This document shows, one piece after another, positions 34,630-45,761 of a stretch of 64,000 nucleotides of DNA (positions are counted from its first letter, which is position 1; each line of letters opens with the position of its first letter). The notes under the pieces are model-generated. The model was not told the DNA's origin, ran no database searches, and worked only from the letters and a program-made list of their open reading frames with translations. Both the position numbers and the translations under genes were made by a program. The stretch is from Durusdinium trenchii (lineage: Eukaryota; Sar; Dinophyceae; Suessiales; Symbiodiniaceae), in the NCBI GenBank assembly GCA_963970005.1, contig CAXAMN010005380.1, forward strand, positions 158,481-222,480, read 5' to 3'.

Positions 34630-36019
34630 GTGCAATTACCCAGTGACGCCTCGGCTGGACTGACGACATACACCCCATCCTTGGCTCCTTCACAAACCTG
34701 GTCCCGTGATGAAGCTGAGAAAAGACCAGGAGGTGAACATACAGAAGACCGCTGGGAAACCATTCCACCGATGAAGAAATCAAGACTGGAATTCCTCGAG
34801 GCACTACAACTTCAACTTGGACCTCGAGGCGCAGCACGACCAGGCAAGAACCGAGAGCGCTCCCTTAAAGACTTCAAGGGAAAAGATCTCGAAAGGTTCA
34901 AACAAGCAATCCACAAACAGATCAACAATAACTTGGGCACTGGAGCCTATGAGATCCTCTCACCAGCAGAATCAACACGGATCCGGAGATGCAAACCGGA
35001 CAAAATCATGAAATCCCGCTACGTGTTCACGCGCAAGCCCATCGAGGATTTTGCCCTGGAGGATGCCAAATCAGCGGACATCATACTGGACTCCTCCAAT
35101 AACGATGGTCCAACTAAAGCAAAGTGTCGACATGTTACGATGGGCTTCAGCGAGCCAGATCTCCTCAGCCTAGAAACGAGCACACCACAAGTTCATCGGG
35201 ACTCCGTCATCTTCGCCACACAGATCCTGGCATCCAAGGGTTGGCAACCTGGATACGCGGACTTCACTCAAGCATTTCACAGTGGAGACGCGATCAATCG
35301 GGAGCTATATGCAGAACCACCCCGAGAAGGCATTCCAGGTGTTGAGCCGAATCAACTGATCAAGTTGAAAAAGACATGCTATGGGCTCACGGACGGTCCA
35401 TCGGCTTGGTTCAAACACATCGTGAAGTACCTCACGAAGGAGTTGGGATACCGGCAGTACATTGTGGACCCGTCTCTTCTTCCTGGACAAGGAGAACATT
35501 TCGGAGAACCTCCAGGTGGAGGATACAGAATCCATCGAGGGCATCGTCGCCTTGGCAACTGATGACCTACTACATGGAGGGTCACAACGACACTTAGAGC
35601 GCATGGAAACACTTCGGAAAAGGTACACCCTGGGAAAGTACACCTGGGGACAAGGACGCTTCGTTGGCAAGGACTTCACTCCACTGGCCGATGGCTCCAT
35701 CCGTATCGACCAGGAGTTCTACGTAAAGGCCAGGGTCCAAGACATCCCAATCACCAAGGAGAGGAAGAGACGAAAGTACCCTCAATGCACTCCACTAGAA
35801 GTTGAACTACTTCGAACTCTTCTGGGCACCTTGGCATGGATAGCAAAAGAAACTCGAGCCGACCTAGCCGGCAAGGTAGCCCTATTCCAGCAATCCTTTC
35901 CCAGGCCCTTGATTCGGGATCTCCTCATGGCCAACCTCATCGCCAAAGAAGATCTAGTTACGCCGCAACTCGGCATCCGAGTATGCCCATACCTCTTGAA
36001 CGACTTCATGCTGGCGTAG
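34630..36019 (+). pseudogene. Copia reverse transcriptase, one frameshift
   Basis: The N-terminal two thirds read in one frame from 34630: Met-Lys-Ser-Arg-Tyr-Val-Phe-Thr-Arg-Lys, the catalytic Tyr-Ala-Asp-Phe-Thr-Gln-Ala-Phe near 35257, and Leu-Lys-Lys-Thr-Cys-Tyr-Gly-Leu-Thr-Asp-Gly. A one-base shift near 35479 moves to the frame carrying Ala-Thr-Asp-Asp-Leu-Leu, the copia YVDD box with both Asp kept, and the thumb. That frame ends at TAG 36017-36019. The true path shifts again near 35985 into RNase H. Confidence 0.9.
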
Positions 36020-36961
36020 TAACTGATGCCGCCGGGGGAAATGCTCGAGAATTCGGACAGTACCTAGAAGACTCCAAGGTGGACTGGTGGGAAGAACTAC
36101 AGGACCGGTGGATCAGACACCACCGCGTTCCAAGGATCACCAGCTTTCATCCAGCCGCAGCACCTGACGGGCCAGATCTTCATGATCTACTACCTGATCG
36201 TCACACCGAGATCCAGATCAATGACACCAAGAACCTCCTCCAGGACGAGTAGACCTCTTCATCAAGTATAACTTCGTTGACACCTTCGCCATGGACGGGA
36301 AAGACCATCTTCAAGAAACAACCTCAGGGACAATGTCTAGAAGCGAAGCTGATCCATGGGGGCTATGAGCAACTTCTCAAGTTGTACAGCCAAGGGGGAG
36401 AGATCACCTTCTTCTATGACCAAGACCTACCAGAGTCTCAGTCCCTGCAGAATGTCACCCTAGCCGCTTGGAAGAGCTACCGGCTCAAGAGGCGAACAGT
36501 CAACACCCTCAGCTCCGAGACTCAGGCCCTTGCTCGGGGGCCTTGGATCTGTGCACTGGTACAGAGTCCTCATCTTAGACGCCAAGGGACTCACCCTTTC
36601 GGCCCGACAATGGCAGGACGAAGTGGCCCGACTTCCGTGCGTATGTGTGACGGACTCGAAATCCTTGTTCGACACCATCAACAAGGATACCAATCCAGCC
36701 TCCCAATGTGAGGACAAGCGCACATCCATTGACATCTCGCTCATCAAGCAGGAGGTCCACGAGATGAATGGCCGAGTGAGATGGGTAGATGGCCGCACGA
36801 TGTTAGCAGATTCCCTCACGAAGGATGCAAAAAGCGATTTCCTTCGAGAAGTGATGTCCTCCGGGAAATGGAGCATTTTAGAAGAAGGGGCCGCGCTACA
36901 GCGCAAACTCGCAGAGCGAGGAAGAGGCCAAGAGATCTTCTTGATCCACAGCACCTTTTGA
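36020..36961 (+). pseudogene. Copia RNase H with FHP module copy 2
   Basis: It starts with Val-Val-Thr-Asp-Ala-Ala-Gly-Gly-Asn-Ala (first catalytic Asp). Next come the second FHP module (Asp-Trp-Trp-Glu-Glu, Trp-Ile-Arg-His-His, Phe-His-Pro at 36144-36152), a TAG at 36250-36252, Leu-Ser-Ser-Glu-Thr-Gln-Ala (catalytic Glu) and, after a shift near 36535, Thr-Asp-Ser-Lys-Ser-Leu (Asp) and Trp-Val-Asp-Gly-Arg-Thr-Met-Leu-Ala-Asp-Ser-Leu-Thr-Lys, the classic copia end. Catalytic residues remain but are split over two frames. It stops 20 bp before the 3' LTR. Confidence 0.9.
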
Positions 36962-36981
36962 CCAAAACATAATGTGGTCGG

Positions 36982-37100
36982 TGCAAATCCCAAGGACCAA
37001 CTTGGTCAAAAGCTGACGCCATAAACTTGGCTCAAGCCGAGCACGCAATGATCGAAAAGGACCGTAGGAACCCCTGGTTCCAGCTGCCACTGCATCCGCA
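36982..37100 (+). repeat. 3' LTR (119 bp)
   Basis: Same length and ends as the 5' LTR, with four transitions between them. It is preceded by only a weak purine tract (GTGGTCGG), so the polypurine tract is unclear. It is followed directly by ATAAT, the second target duplication, and a TA microsatellite. Confidence 0.95.
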
Positions 37101-37105
37101 ATAAT
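37101..37105 (+). repeat. Target-site duplication, right copy (ATAAT)
   Basis: Exact match to 29975-29979, directly after the CA that ends the 3' LTR. Confidence 0.85.
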
Positions 37106-37271
37106 ATATATATATATATAATGTTACTGTATATTCTTGCTGAAGTGCATGGCACAATTGTCTCACCCTGGTTCCAGAACCATCCATTGGTGCCACACCG
37201 AAACCGCCGAACACACGTCACTCCGTTCCCAAGACCCGGTCAAGGGCGCTCCGCGCTCGGCGGCGAGCCAC

Positions 37272-37383
37272 GTCCTCGTCGTACCATCCAGAGGTGGTGC
37301 CAGAGAAGGAGGTGGCCACAGCATAGCCGGACTGTGGGCTGCATTGCACCAGCCCACCTGTGGGGGGTCCATCCGCCACAAAC
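37272..37383 (-). CDS. REJ core exon (GG..C..P..GYA..T..F...GW.DED)
   Basis: 37 codons: Pro-Pro-Thr-Gly-Gly-Leu-Val-Gln-Cys-Ser-Pro-Gln-Ser-Gly-Tyr-Ala, then Thr-Ser-Phe and Gly-Trp-Tyr-Asp-Glu-Asp. This is the recognisable GG-x-x-x-x-x-P-x-x-G-x-A ... T-x-F ... GW-x-D signature of REJ/polycystin-1 modules, the best domain evidence in the gene. Acceptor GCCCCAG, donor GTGGCT, phase 2 to 0. It ends 172 bp from the transposon's 3' LTR. Confidence 0.7.
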
Positions 37384-38312
37384 CTGGGGCGCGAAAACAG
37401 GTGCAATCGATGAGTCATCGAGCGAAGATGACCGTCATGTCATGAGAGGACGAAGACCATGGAATCCAATGAAATGGATCGAAAAGAACGAGCATCATTG
37501 TATCAAATATGGTGACCGCATCCAATTCCTTGTCTTTAATGTGCTCCATTCAATTGCGCGTGCCTCTTCCCCAGGTTTCAATTGGATTCACCTCATCTCA
37601 GTCTCAAACCATACATAAGCATCCATGAGCACCTAGTCTGTCCTGCGTCGGTCCAATCAGTTGCTGCTACGTGCCAGGACACGGCAGGGACTTCACCGCA
37701 CGAGCTCCACGTGCTAGAGCCTCGCTCAAGGTGCCCGGAGGGCTGGAGACCAAAGCAAGCATCTCCTCCTGCGCTCGAGCAGCCGCTCATTCTGGAGAAA
37801 GAATGGAGGCGGGAGGCCCATCACCCATGAGATCATCGGTGGTGCAAGAAAACATGATAAGAATTGATAAGAATTGACAAAACACGGGCGGGCATCATTC
37901 CCGACCCCAACAGTGTCGGGGGACAATCAATGTTCCACATTGTCCAAAAACGCTTCCAAAAAGAGGCTACTCCCTGGCAAGCTTGAGCGCAAGCAAAGAC
38001 CTTCTCTTTAAGCACGTGCATCAAACCGGGTGGTTTGCACCGCGTTTTCGGGCTTTGCACGCGCTTGGGCGGTACATTCTCACGCGGCTTCAGTCCTCAG
38101 TGGGTGTCTGGAGGACTGCATACAGATACTTCGCACCTGAAGATCCGTCCAGTGAGCATGACATGGGCCGATCAATCAAGGATGCCGGAACTTCACGTGC
38201 GTCATCACAAGTCCCTCAAAAGGATGGACACTTGGTCTTTGAAGCTGGGTTTTTCATTGATCTTCGCATTCGCACGACCTCCTGCAGACTACAAACGGAC
38301 GCTTCCGGTCAC

Positions 38313-38420
38313 CGGAAACCCCCGATCTGCACCAAACGGAGAGTCGACTCTGTGAGAGCCACCGCAGCGTCGAAGTCTGAAGCGAGAACGTCCGCGGCGA
38401 AGTCCGCGCCCGGCGCGGGC
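38313..38420 (-). CDS. REJ-region exon
   Basis: 35 codons with split ends: Pro-Ala-Pro-Gly-Ala-Asp-Phe-Ala-Ala-Asp-Val-Leu-Ala, then Ala-Leu-Thr-Glu-Ser-Thr-Leu-Arg-Leu-Val-Gln-Ile-Gly-Gly-Phe. Acceptor GATTCCAG, donor GTGACC, phase 2 to 2, making an Arg codon with the next exon. Another minus frame over 38670-38254 is longer but low in hydrophobic pattern; I judge it a shadow. Confidence 0.55.
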
Positions 38421-39274
38421 CTGGAATCAGGAGATCACCTCGCCACTCGGAAGTGCCAATGGTCAAGGAGTCGCCTGTGACGGTCACGGCCCGAAGGAGT
38501 CGCCTTCCGTACGTGTCCCGCATTTCGAAACGCCCGGTTTGGAAGGGCCGGTGCGCCACGGAAGGAGGAAGTGCTTGGAAGCACGAGACCACTGTGGTTC
38601 CAAACAGGTTGAAAACAGCTTCAAGCCTTAGAACCCGACGCTCGAGGAGACCAGTGAAGCGCTGGTCCACGTGGCTTGTTTCAGTTCACCCTCCACCCAG
38701 ATGGTGAAAGGCGCATGCCAGGGCGCGCTTCCCAGGGCGCGCTCAGGGATGAGGGGGGTGAGGGCGGCAACCCCAGGTCAGTCATTCATCAGCCTCTGTT
38801 AGGCTGAACTGCACCTGGCCCCCTAGTTCCACTCTTCTTTTTGTGATACTTGTTCCTTTTCCATCGGGGCTTGGGAGGCTACAGTGCGGTTATAGTGACC
38901 ACTGCCAAACATCACCTCAAAGCCTTTCACAGAATTATGCGGGCATAGGCCCCAAATTCAGCTGTTTTGTCAACTCGTTGTTATTTGTACCCTCTAGGTG
39001 TTTGGGAACGGCATGGAAGCCAAAACTGTTTGAAAACAATAGCTCCTGATTCCCGGGTCACATGTGCAAAAACGATGATATATGTCATGATCCGAGGATG
39101 ATATCAAATTCGAAACGCTGCATTCATAGCCACACGAAAACCTACTCGCACAAGGCGGTGGAGAAAGGGTAAAGCGGGACAAGGCAGGCCAAGGCGGTCA
39201 AAGCGACAACCTGGACACGGCTCCCACAAGGTGGAGAAGAAAGGGGCATGCAGGGTCCACAGCGCTACGGCTAT

Positions 39275-39435
39275 CACCAGCAGGAGGACAAGGGGAGGAC
39301 ACGCAATAAGAGGACACCAGGAAGACAAGAGGGGCCAGAGGACAATAGGAGGACACAGGGTGACAAGAGGACACAGGGGACACAGGGTTCGCGAGCGCGG
39401 CCAGAGGACAGCAGGAGGACAGCACCCGGACACTA
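39275..39435. repeat. Purine-rich GGACA minisatellite
   Basis: Degenerate AGGAGGACA / AGAGGACAC units in tandem over about 160 bp. Open frames on both strands here are by-products. Confidence 0.8.
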
Positions 39436-39744
39436 GGTTGGCTTTTCCCTCCCTCTTAGCAAAAGAAGGACACTGGAGCTTCATGGATCCCCATCTTCTC
39501 TCACTTACTTCGAGCCCTGGAAGGACAGAAATCCTGCCCCATTTTGATGGCTTGCGTGTCAACCCAGTTTGGGAAAAGAATTACATGTCGATATCATACA
39601 CATGTTGGATCACAAATTATTGGTTGTATATACAGTACTTTTTGTTGAAATCGCGGGAAGAAATGGAGCTTGCACATTTGGAAGATCCGCTTTCGGACCA
39701 GCACCACCAGTTTTTGACCAGGTTGATTTCCATCCGGACGGCAC

Positions 39745-39802
39745 CTTGGCGGGAGCTGCTGGTGTTCAGGAAGGCCAGGACCCCATCTTGCCCGTTGTCC
39801 TC
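39745..39802 (-). CDS. Candidate ectodomain exon
   Basis: 19 codons plus one base: Glu-Glu-Asp-Asn-Gly-Gln-Asp-Gly-Val-Leu-Ala-Phe-Leu-Asn-Thr-Ser. Acceptor GCCGAG, donor GTGCCG, phase 0 to 1. An alternative minus frame here is also open, so the frame is chosen on composition and phase only. The following exon's phase does not match. Confidence 0.4.
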
Positions 39803-40540
39803 CTCGGCGTGCCAGCGGGTCCCAAAAATCGCGGTTCACCAAAACCAGACTGCTCGGAGGAGCTGCAAATGCGTCAAATAGCGCTAGGTTATTGCAAAAC
39901 TTTGCTAAACTGACTGCAATTGGTTGGAGCAAAATACTCATCACGAAAATCCTACTAGTTACTACTGTAAATCAAGAAGGTCATCTCAATAAAGGATCCC
40001 CTTAGCATTCCCTTGTTTGGCCGGTGAGGATGGGCCTTCCTGGTCATACAATCATGGATCCTCCCCAAAATTCACCGAGTTGTTCCCACTCAGGGTGGGG
40101 TACGGCACTTGCAGTCAGCTTGCAAACCAGGGGAGAGAGACGTGAACCTTGCCATCTTCTCTTCACCAACTTGAGCGTTCGCCCATCGCCGGGCGACAAG
40201 GAGAAGGAAGCTCCATGCCCAGGTCGAGGGCACGGTGCAGCCTGACAGGACCACAAGAACCGGTCAACTCTTTGGGAGGCTTTGGACGATGGTATTCTTG
40301 AACATGTGGCGGCGACTATGGGTTAGTTCGGGAGGTGGAGGGGCACATGGCAGGGCGTCGCATCCCTTTGCAGTGGATGGAAGTGCAGGGTCATGATTGA
40401 AACATGTGGATCGCAAGTTGCAGCTTTGGGGCCACCCAGAACCTCCCAAAAGTGTTTCAGGGGAGTGAATGTTGTAGGTTTTCCAGATTCAAATCTCATA
40501 TTTGTCTTGCATACCTGCCCTTATTGTGTACAGTATATTT

Positions 40541-40682
40541 AAATACATACATACATACATACATACATACATACATTACATTACATTACATTACATACAT
40601 TAATTACATTACATTACATTACATTACGTTACGTTACATTACATTACATACCATGCCATACATACATACATACACACACAAT
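40541..40682. repeat. ACAT then ATTAC compound array
   Basis: Tandem ACAT units followed by TTACA/ATTAC units and ACAT again. Confidence 0.95.
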
Positions 40683-41828
40683 ACATCCAAGAGTCGTACA
40701 TGCATGTGGTCATGCGCGTTTCGGTCAAAAAGGCATTCACTGGTCAAGGGTGTCCTTCCATGTGCACGTCATGCAGATCAATCAACCCAAAACATGGCAC
40801 ACCCGATCGCACCGTCCGTTCAGCGAGGCCGGCCTGGGCCGCCCTGGACTGTGGCGCTCGGGCTTGCCAGTTGGCCCCCCACTTGAGTGGAGACCGCCTG
40901 GCGATGTCTGCACGGATGGGTGTCCAGTTGGGTGGGTCCACGATTCTTTGGATATGAACCGCAAGTGATATAGATATATATATATAGAGTAGCAAGTGAG
41001 ATGCTAAAAGCCAACAAACATGGTTGCTGAAATGTTTCATCTTGCTAGCGCAATGCACCAGCAAATTCGAAGTGGAAGCGCACTAGAAAGGTGTCCAAGT
41101 GCATATTTTGGGGATGTCATTGTATAATATATATATATGGGGGTGGGAGAAAAAGAATAAAAATTTTGGGGTGGGAGAAAAAAAAGAACCTGCCAGTTTG
41201 GATCATACTTGAGCCAAAATGGTATCAGGTTCTAATCACTCTGAGGAATGACCACTGTCCACCCTAAGCCTGCCAGACCTGAGACAGTCATATAATTGAG
41301 GTTTCAACATATGTTACTGTTTCAATGTTACTTTGCCTATTTATGTACGGTTGCCCTTATATCCGTTGAGAGCAAATAACAAGTTTAAAAAATTAATCAC
41401 ATGTCAAACACATACACAATCAAAAATAGTCGGCCTATCAGTTTCTTGTTGGGAGGTGCCACTCTTATCTTCCTCAGCAGCATGGAATTGGACAAACGCT
41501 GGTGTGCCGAGGGCCAATCTCCACAAGGGAAATGTTTGTTATGCACCACAAACCAACATGTCTGAATCCTGCAAGATAAAAACATCTTAGGATGGCCTGA
41601 CAGCATGCTGACAAAGTTTAGGACGTGGGGAGCATGAGAACATCTGTTTTGTCCAAGGGACACACCACCAGTGGTCCAGAAGTTGAAGTGCCTGTGTCTT
41701 CTGGGAGGCCTTCAGATGCTCCTCCCTCCCTCGCAGCTTGGCCTCATTGTTGCCCCATGGTACGTTGATGGCCACTGCGGGAAGCGCGCCATTTGAGACC
41801 TCCCAAAAAGGACTGGCTGACGCGGGGT

Positions 41829-41925
41829 GATGCCCTTGTTACTAGTAGCGATGCACTTGTTACTAGTAGCTTCTTGCTGCACTAGTAGTAATGCCCTTGT
41901 TACTTGTTACTATAGTAGTACGAGA
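41829..41925 (-). repeat. CTACTAGTAACAAG short interspersed repeat
   Basis: Tandem 20-25 bp units on the minus strand containing GCTACTAGTAACAAG. A 20-base piece matches 51.4 kb with one difference, and a weaker relative lies near 44.05 kb. Confidence 0.7.
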
Positions 41926-42282
41926 AAAGCCTCTGTCAAATCGCAAACATGCTTTGCGGGCCTCTTTCGGATGCGGTGTTCTCACTATAACAGCTCCCCA
42001 CGCATCGACTCGGTCATAGGTCCGTAGATTAGTGTATTCAGGTCGGTCTCTGAAGGGCCTACAAACCAAATCGTTTTGAGGGGTATGTCTTTGATCTGGG
42101 AGTGAATTTCTCTGGTCGGATCATAGACTTTGATGGCCAACTTGTATTTTTACTTTGAATGGGGCCCAGGAAGAGGCTTTGCAGAATCAGGATGCGTGTC
42201 AATCTTCTTCGAAAAGGTGAACTTTGGACCTCCTTAACAACAACAAACGGAAACTATTCAGCTTCCATGACAGACAAAAGTC

Positions 42283-42339
42283 CTGTATATAGAAAGGCGT
42301 CCGAGTCCCAGCCTCCAGCTGCCACACCTCCACGGAGGC
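42283..42339 (-). CDS. REJ domain short exon (ASVEVWQLE)
   Basis: 19 codons after acceptor GGTGAG: Ala-Ser-Val-Glu-Val-Trp-Gln-Leu-Glu-Ala-Gly then Pro-Phe-Tyr-Ile-Gln, with a GA donor. It continues the strand begun in the previous exon, phase 0 to 0. A nearer GC donor would shorten it to nine codons. Confidence 0.45.
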
Positions 42340-42740
42340 CTCACCAGCATGTGTGCGAAGTTTGGTGCCGAGTCCAAACGAGAATCGAAAAATGAAAAGG
42401 AAGAAACGGTCCACTCTTCTCTTGTTGATCTCACTTCCTCCAAAAAGGTTGCTTAAAGCATCTTAAAGCCTCCTTTACAATGACCTTGAGTTTTGTCCTC
42501 CCAGTCTTTATCCACAACTTAGACCAAACGCATCTAGCATCACTGTCCAGGCCACCCAGACTTGCCCAGGCTCGGAAGGTGCGACCAAGTCACTCCTCCA
42601 CCGCTTCGGCTTACTTCCACCTCAGTGGTGGGCAGGCTGCGTGTCGGAACGAGGCAGGGTGCAGGGTGGGAGCGACCGTGAAGCGTGGCGCCAAAGCCCC
42701 CCCAAAGCCCTGGGCGCCAAAAACACTTCATCCACGCGAC

Positions 42741-42775
42741 TGCGAAGTTGTAGAGACCTTCCTGTAAAGCGCCAC
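42741..42775 (-). CDS. REJ domain short exon (EGLYNFA)
   Basis: A 35-bp candidate reading Gly-Ala-Leu-Gln-Glu-Gly-Leu-Tyr-Asn-Phe-Ala, the L-x-x-G-x-Y-x-F strand that closes REJ/PKD modules. Entry phase 1 makes a Gly codon with the upstream exon. Donor GTCGCG leaves phase 0; an alternative GA donor eight bases on is possible. Confidence 0.5.
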
Positions 42776-43489
42776 CTCGCAGGTGCGTACGGGCGCGGCT
42801 CCCAGTTGGAAAGCTGGAGACCAAGTGAAACAATGCCGATCTCTTCCGCATCTGTGGTGGGATTCGGGTTCATGAGCTCATCACATGGATAGGACATGCA
42901 CATGTCAGGTTCACTCACCTTCAAGGAACCTGGGACAACCTGCGTCAACCTTGCTGACACTCACCATTTCAGGTCTTCTCTCTTTCGGACTGGTGGCAAA
43001 ATCGATGTCCAAATGTCGAAACCTCGATCATTAGATAGTCCACCATCACATGATCCAAAGCGAAACTCCCTCACACTGGTCGCCCACACAACGACGCCCA
43101 TGAACAACTTCCGTTGTCGCCCACACAACACCAGGCCGACAACGACGATCGCCGTGCATGGGGGAGCCCCCCAACCAATAGGATTTTACAGTACATCTCT
43201 TCTCAGCGCTTCTCAGGGTTCCTTGTGGGCCTGACACAAACCCATATCACAAGGCGCGGGGTCTGTTACCCGATCTATGGGGTTGAACCCGCATCCCACG
43301 AAGCTCAGAATCGCCACTATAGTCACTATTCTATCATATGTTCGTCTTTCATCACCGGCTGACCCATGCGAAAGACCCGGCTATCCCTCCGTAAAAGGTC
43401 AACTCGTCACAGGCTTTCAACACTCAACTTGCTGAATCACCCCCAGAAATGGTTGATTCATGTGGAGTCTTGGGTGTTCTTGCACCCAC

Positions 43490-43594
43490 CTTGGCTCCGG
43501 CCCCTGCATCCCCGATCCGCCGCTCCGGGCCCGCCTTCCACGGCCAGCTGTGCGCCGGCGCCGGCCAAGCTCGAGAGCTGCGAGCAGTCGAAGC
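43490..43594 (-). CDS. REJ domain exon (continuation)
   Basis: After acceptor CACCCAG, one split Gly codon then 34 codons: Phe-Asp-Cys-Ser-Gln-Leu-Ser-Ser-Leu, then Gln-Leu-Ala-Val-Glu-Gly-Gly, ending Gly-Arg-Ser-Gln, with strong donor GTGGGT. Phase 1 to 1, matching both sides. Fits the variable middle of a REJ module. Confidence 0.6.
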
Positions 43595-44807
43595 CTGGGT
43601 GGGCAACGGGTGGGCAACGGGTGGTGGCCCCAAGAGATGCCCCTCGTGGTGGGCTGATCCTTCCAAAGTCTCATCCAACTTGGACAGCAACGAAGCATGG
43701 GGAAACTAGAGCACATGTGCGAGCACATGTGCTCCATTGAAATGAAGACGAAGAGCCACGATTGATGGCACCCCCTGGCGTGTGAATTGACGTATTGGGT
43801 GGGCCTCCACCAGGCAGGTTTGGCTTGTCCCTGTTTCCTGATTTCGCGGGCCGCGGCCATACCGTCAAGATGATACCTAAGAGGGCTTCGTTCACGCTTT
43901 CAGCCCAATCCCGGACGTTCATCGTCACCCCAAGAGGCTGGAGCTGTGCGTCGCGCAAGACCATGCGAAGGCCTGGAGAGTGCGGTCGTCGCCAACAAGG
44001 ATTAACAAGGACTACGAACGGAGCAAGGACGCTACGAACGTAGCTCCTGGCATTACTACGAACGGGGCATTCGTGCTACTTATAACAAGGACGAAAAGGA
44101 AACCACCGAATTCACAAAGCGGTTGCCCTGGAAAATGCCACCGGTCCTCGTGCCCCGGAAAGCACTTGGTCATCTCGGGTGGTGAGAAACTCACAAGGAT
44201 GGCGGAGAATAGGGTCATCATAATGTCCATAACTATTTCATACTATTTCCATGCTAGTTCGTGCACTTGTAACTTGAAACATTCAATCATATTCAATCAT
44301 TTGCGGGGAGTTGCCTGGTCACGGTCTTTTCTGGCAAAGGCTCCTAAGATGCCAGGCCTTTTTATTCCTTTTTTGGCATCAACTACCCCACACGGTCTGT
44401 TTGGGTGTGGCCGCTGGATGAAGCACCTGCTAAAGAGTTTCCTGAATCCCAGCCACCGGATTGTGGATTCTCCTTCACAGTCGTGGCCTGGGCCCTAAAC
44501 TGAACGCCTTCTATCATCTTTCGACGTCGAAAATCACGTCTGCCCATTTGGGGGCCTCGTGATTACCCTCGTGACCTCAAGTTCGTCCACCATCTCGATT
44601 GCAATCTGTTGCCATAGCCCCTTTTCGTGACAGGTCGCCCACTCAGCTTCCCAAGCTCAGCCTGCTAAGCTTCCCATCGCCCTCCACGCCTCGCCCCCCC
44701 CCAAAAAAACACCCACCCACCCACCCACTCGTTACTCGGAACGCTCGCTCGTCGCCCAAGTCACTAAGTTGGACGTCGTTCCGGGTGCCAGTGCAGGGTC
44801 ATAGGAC

Positions 44808-44892
44808 CCCGAGGCGTCGAAGCCTTAGGTCCGCCGTCCGCGTCTTCGGCCAGGGTCAGGGATGTTACGCGGCACCCGGCCCATGCGTTCGC
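44808..44892 (-). CDS. REJ domain exon (continuation)
   Basis: 28 codons plus one base: Ala-Trp-Ala-Gly-Cys-Arg-Val-Thr-Ser-Leu-Thr-Leu-Ala-Glu-Asp-Ala-Asp-Gly-Gly, resembling the Cys-strand-D-x-D-GG segment of REJ modules. Acceptor GGATGAG, donor GTCCTA, phase 0 to 1, in agreement with both neighbours. Confidence 0.6.
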
Positions 44893-45146
44893 CTCATCCA
44901 TATCCCTAGGGCTCCAAGTGCCTTCTAAGCAGGTGTTTGAGGTGGGGTTGGAGTGTCCAAATACCGCCTGAGGAGGTACTTGGAGCCATCTATCCACCAG
45001 CCAATCTTCTCGCTTCTTATGTCCAAGACTTCAAGACGTAACGCCAGTGACGTCCAAGACGACTTGAAACCCCGCCAACAGCGCCCAACGGTTTCTCAGC
45101 CCAAGCGGTGTGTGTCCCACCCACCGGCCGGTGACACGGACACCAC

Positions 45147-45347
45147 CGCTGCCCAGCGGCTGAAGCTACAGGCATCGGAGACGCTGCTGGGCCCCAGGAT
45201 CCGCACCACGGGTGGGGCGGGTGGAGAGACCACGAGGCGGAAGACGTACTGCGGCGCGGTGGCCTCAAGGGGCGACGCCCACGGCGGAGAGACCGTCGTT
45301 TGGGGCGGCCGGCGGAGACGGAGCACAAGAGTGGGTTTGGAGGGCAC
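45147..45347 (-). CDS. REJ domain exon (YVFRLVV ... RILGPSSV..C)
   Basis: 67 codons after acceptor TCAACAG, donor GTGGTG, phase 0 to 0. It contains Leu-Val-Leu-Arg-Leu-Arg-Arg-Pro-Pro, then Tyr-Val-Phe-Arg-Leu-Val-Val, then Pro-Val-Val-Arg-Ile-Leu-Gly-Pro-Ser-Ser-Val and Asp-Ala-Cys. The last part matches the start of REJ/PKD1 modules (a P-x-V-x-I-x-G-P-x-x-V-x-x-C pattern). One of the clearest domain signals in the gene. Confidence 0.65.
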
Positions 45348-45761
45348 CTGTTGACATACGGCCGCCCAAGAACGCTGAGCACCAAACCGGCTGAGTTTGG
45401 AGAGTTCTCTGGATCCTTGAAGTGAGGTAGACTGATTCACCTCCAAATGTCAAAGGCAGGTGGTGTACCGGGTGAGGCTGAGATACCGTGGTGGTTTGGT
45501 GTGTCCAAATCCATCTCTGGATGCCCACTAATGCCTTCTGACTTTGGTTCAATCAAATTGGAGTTGTCGGCCGACGATGCCTAGGCGTTGCCTAAGCAAT
45601 CACATGAATTCCAATGAAGAAAGCACATTCATAACTTCAATCATTGACCGTATGCGGCATGCGGCACTTCTTGAAAAAGAATGCCAAGCACCGAATCTGT
45701 CCAACGCAGTGGCAGGGGGGACGTCCTTCGGTCCGTTGCTTTCCCGGCACGGAACCTTCAC

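Larger units (their letters stand above)
29980..37100 (+). mobile_element. Full-length Ty1/copia LTR retrotransposon, decayed, with methyltransferase-like domain
   Basis: A 7,121-bp element: 119-bp LTRs starting TG and ending CA, 5-bp target duplication, tRNA primer-binding site one base after the left LTR, then gag, protease, a methyltransferase-like domain, integrase, RT and RNase H in copia order. At least ten frame breaks or stops interrupt the polyprotein, so it is non-autonomous. The LTRs differ by four transitions, indicating moderate age. It lies antisense in an intron of the minus-strand REJ gene, between exons ending at 37272 and starting at or below 29633. Confidence 0.95.

Noticed and set aside
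38254-38670. Minus-strand 138-codon frame
   Set aside because: Long because of local GC content. A different minus frame (38420-38313) has better hydrophobic pattern, clean splice sites and matching phase.
39104-39562. Minus-strand 152-codon Leu/Pro/Cys-rich frame
   Set aside because: Produced by the GGACA minisatellite; it repeats with the DNA unit.
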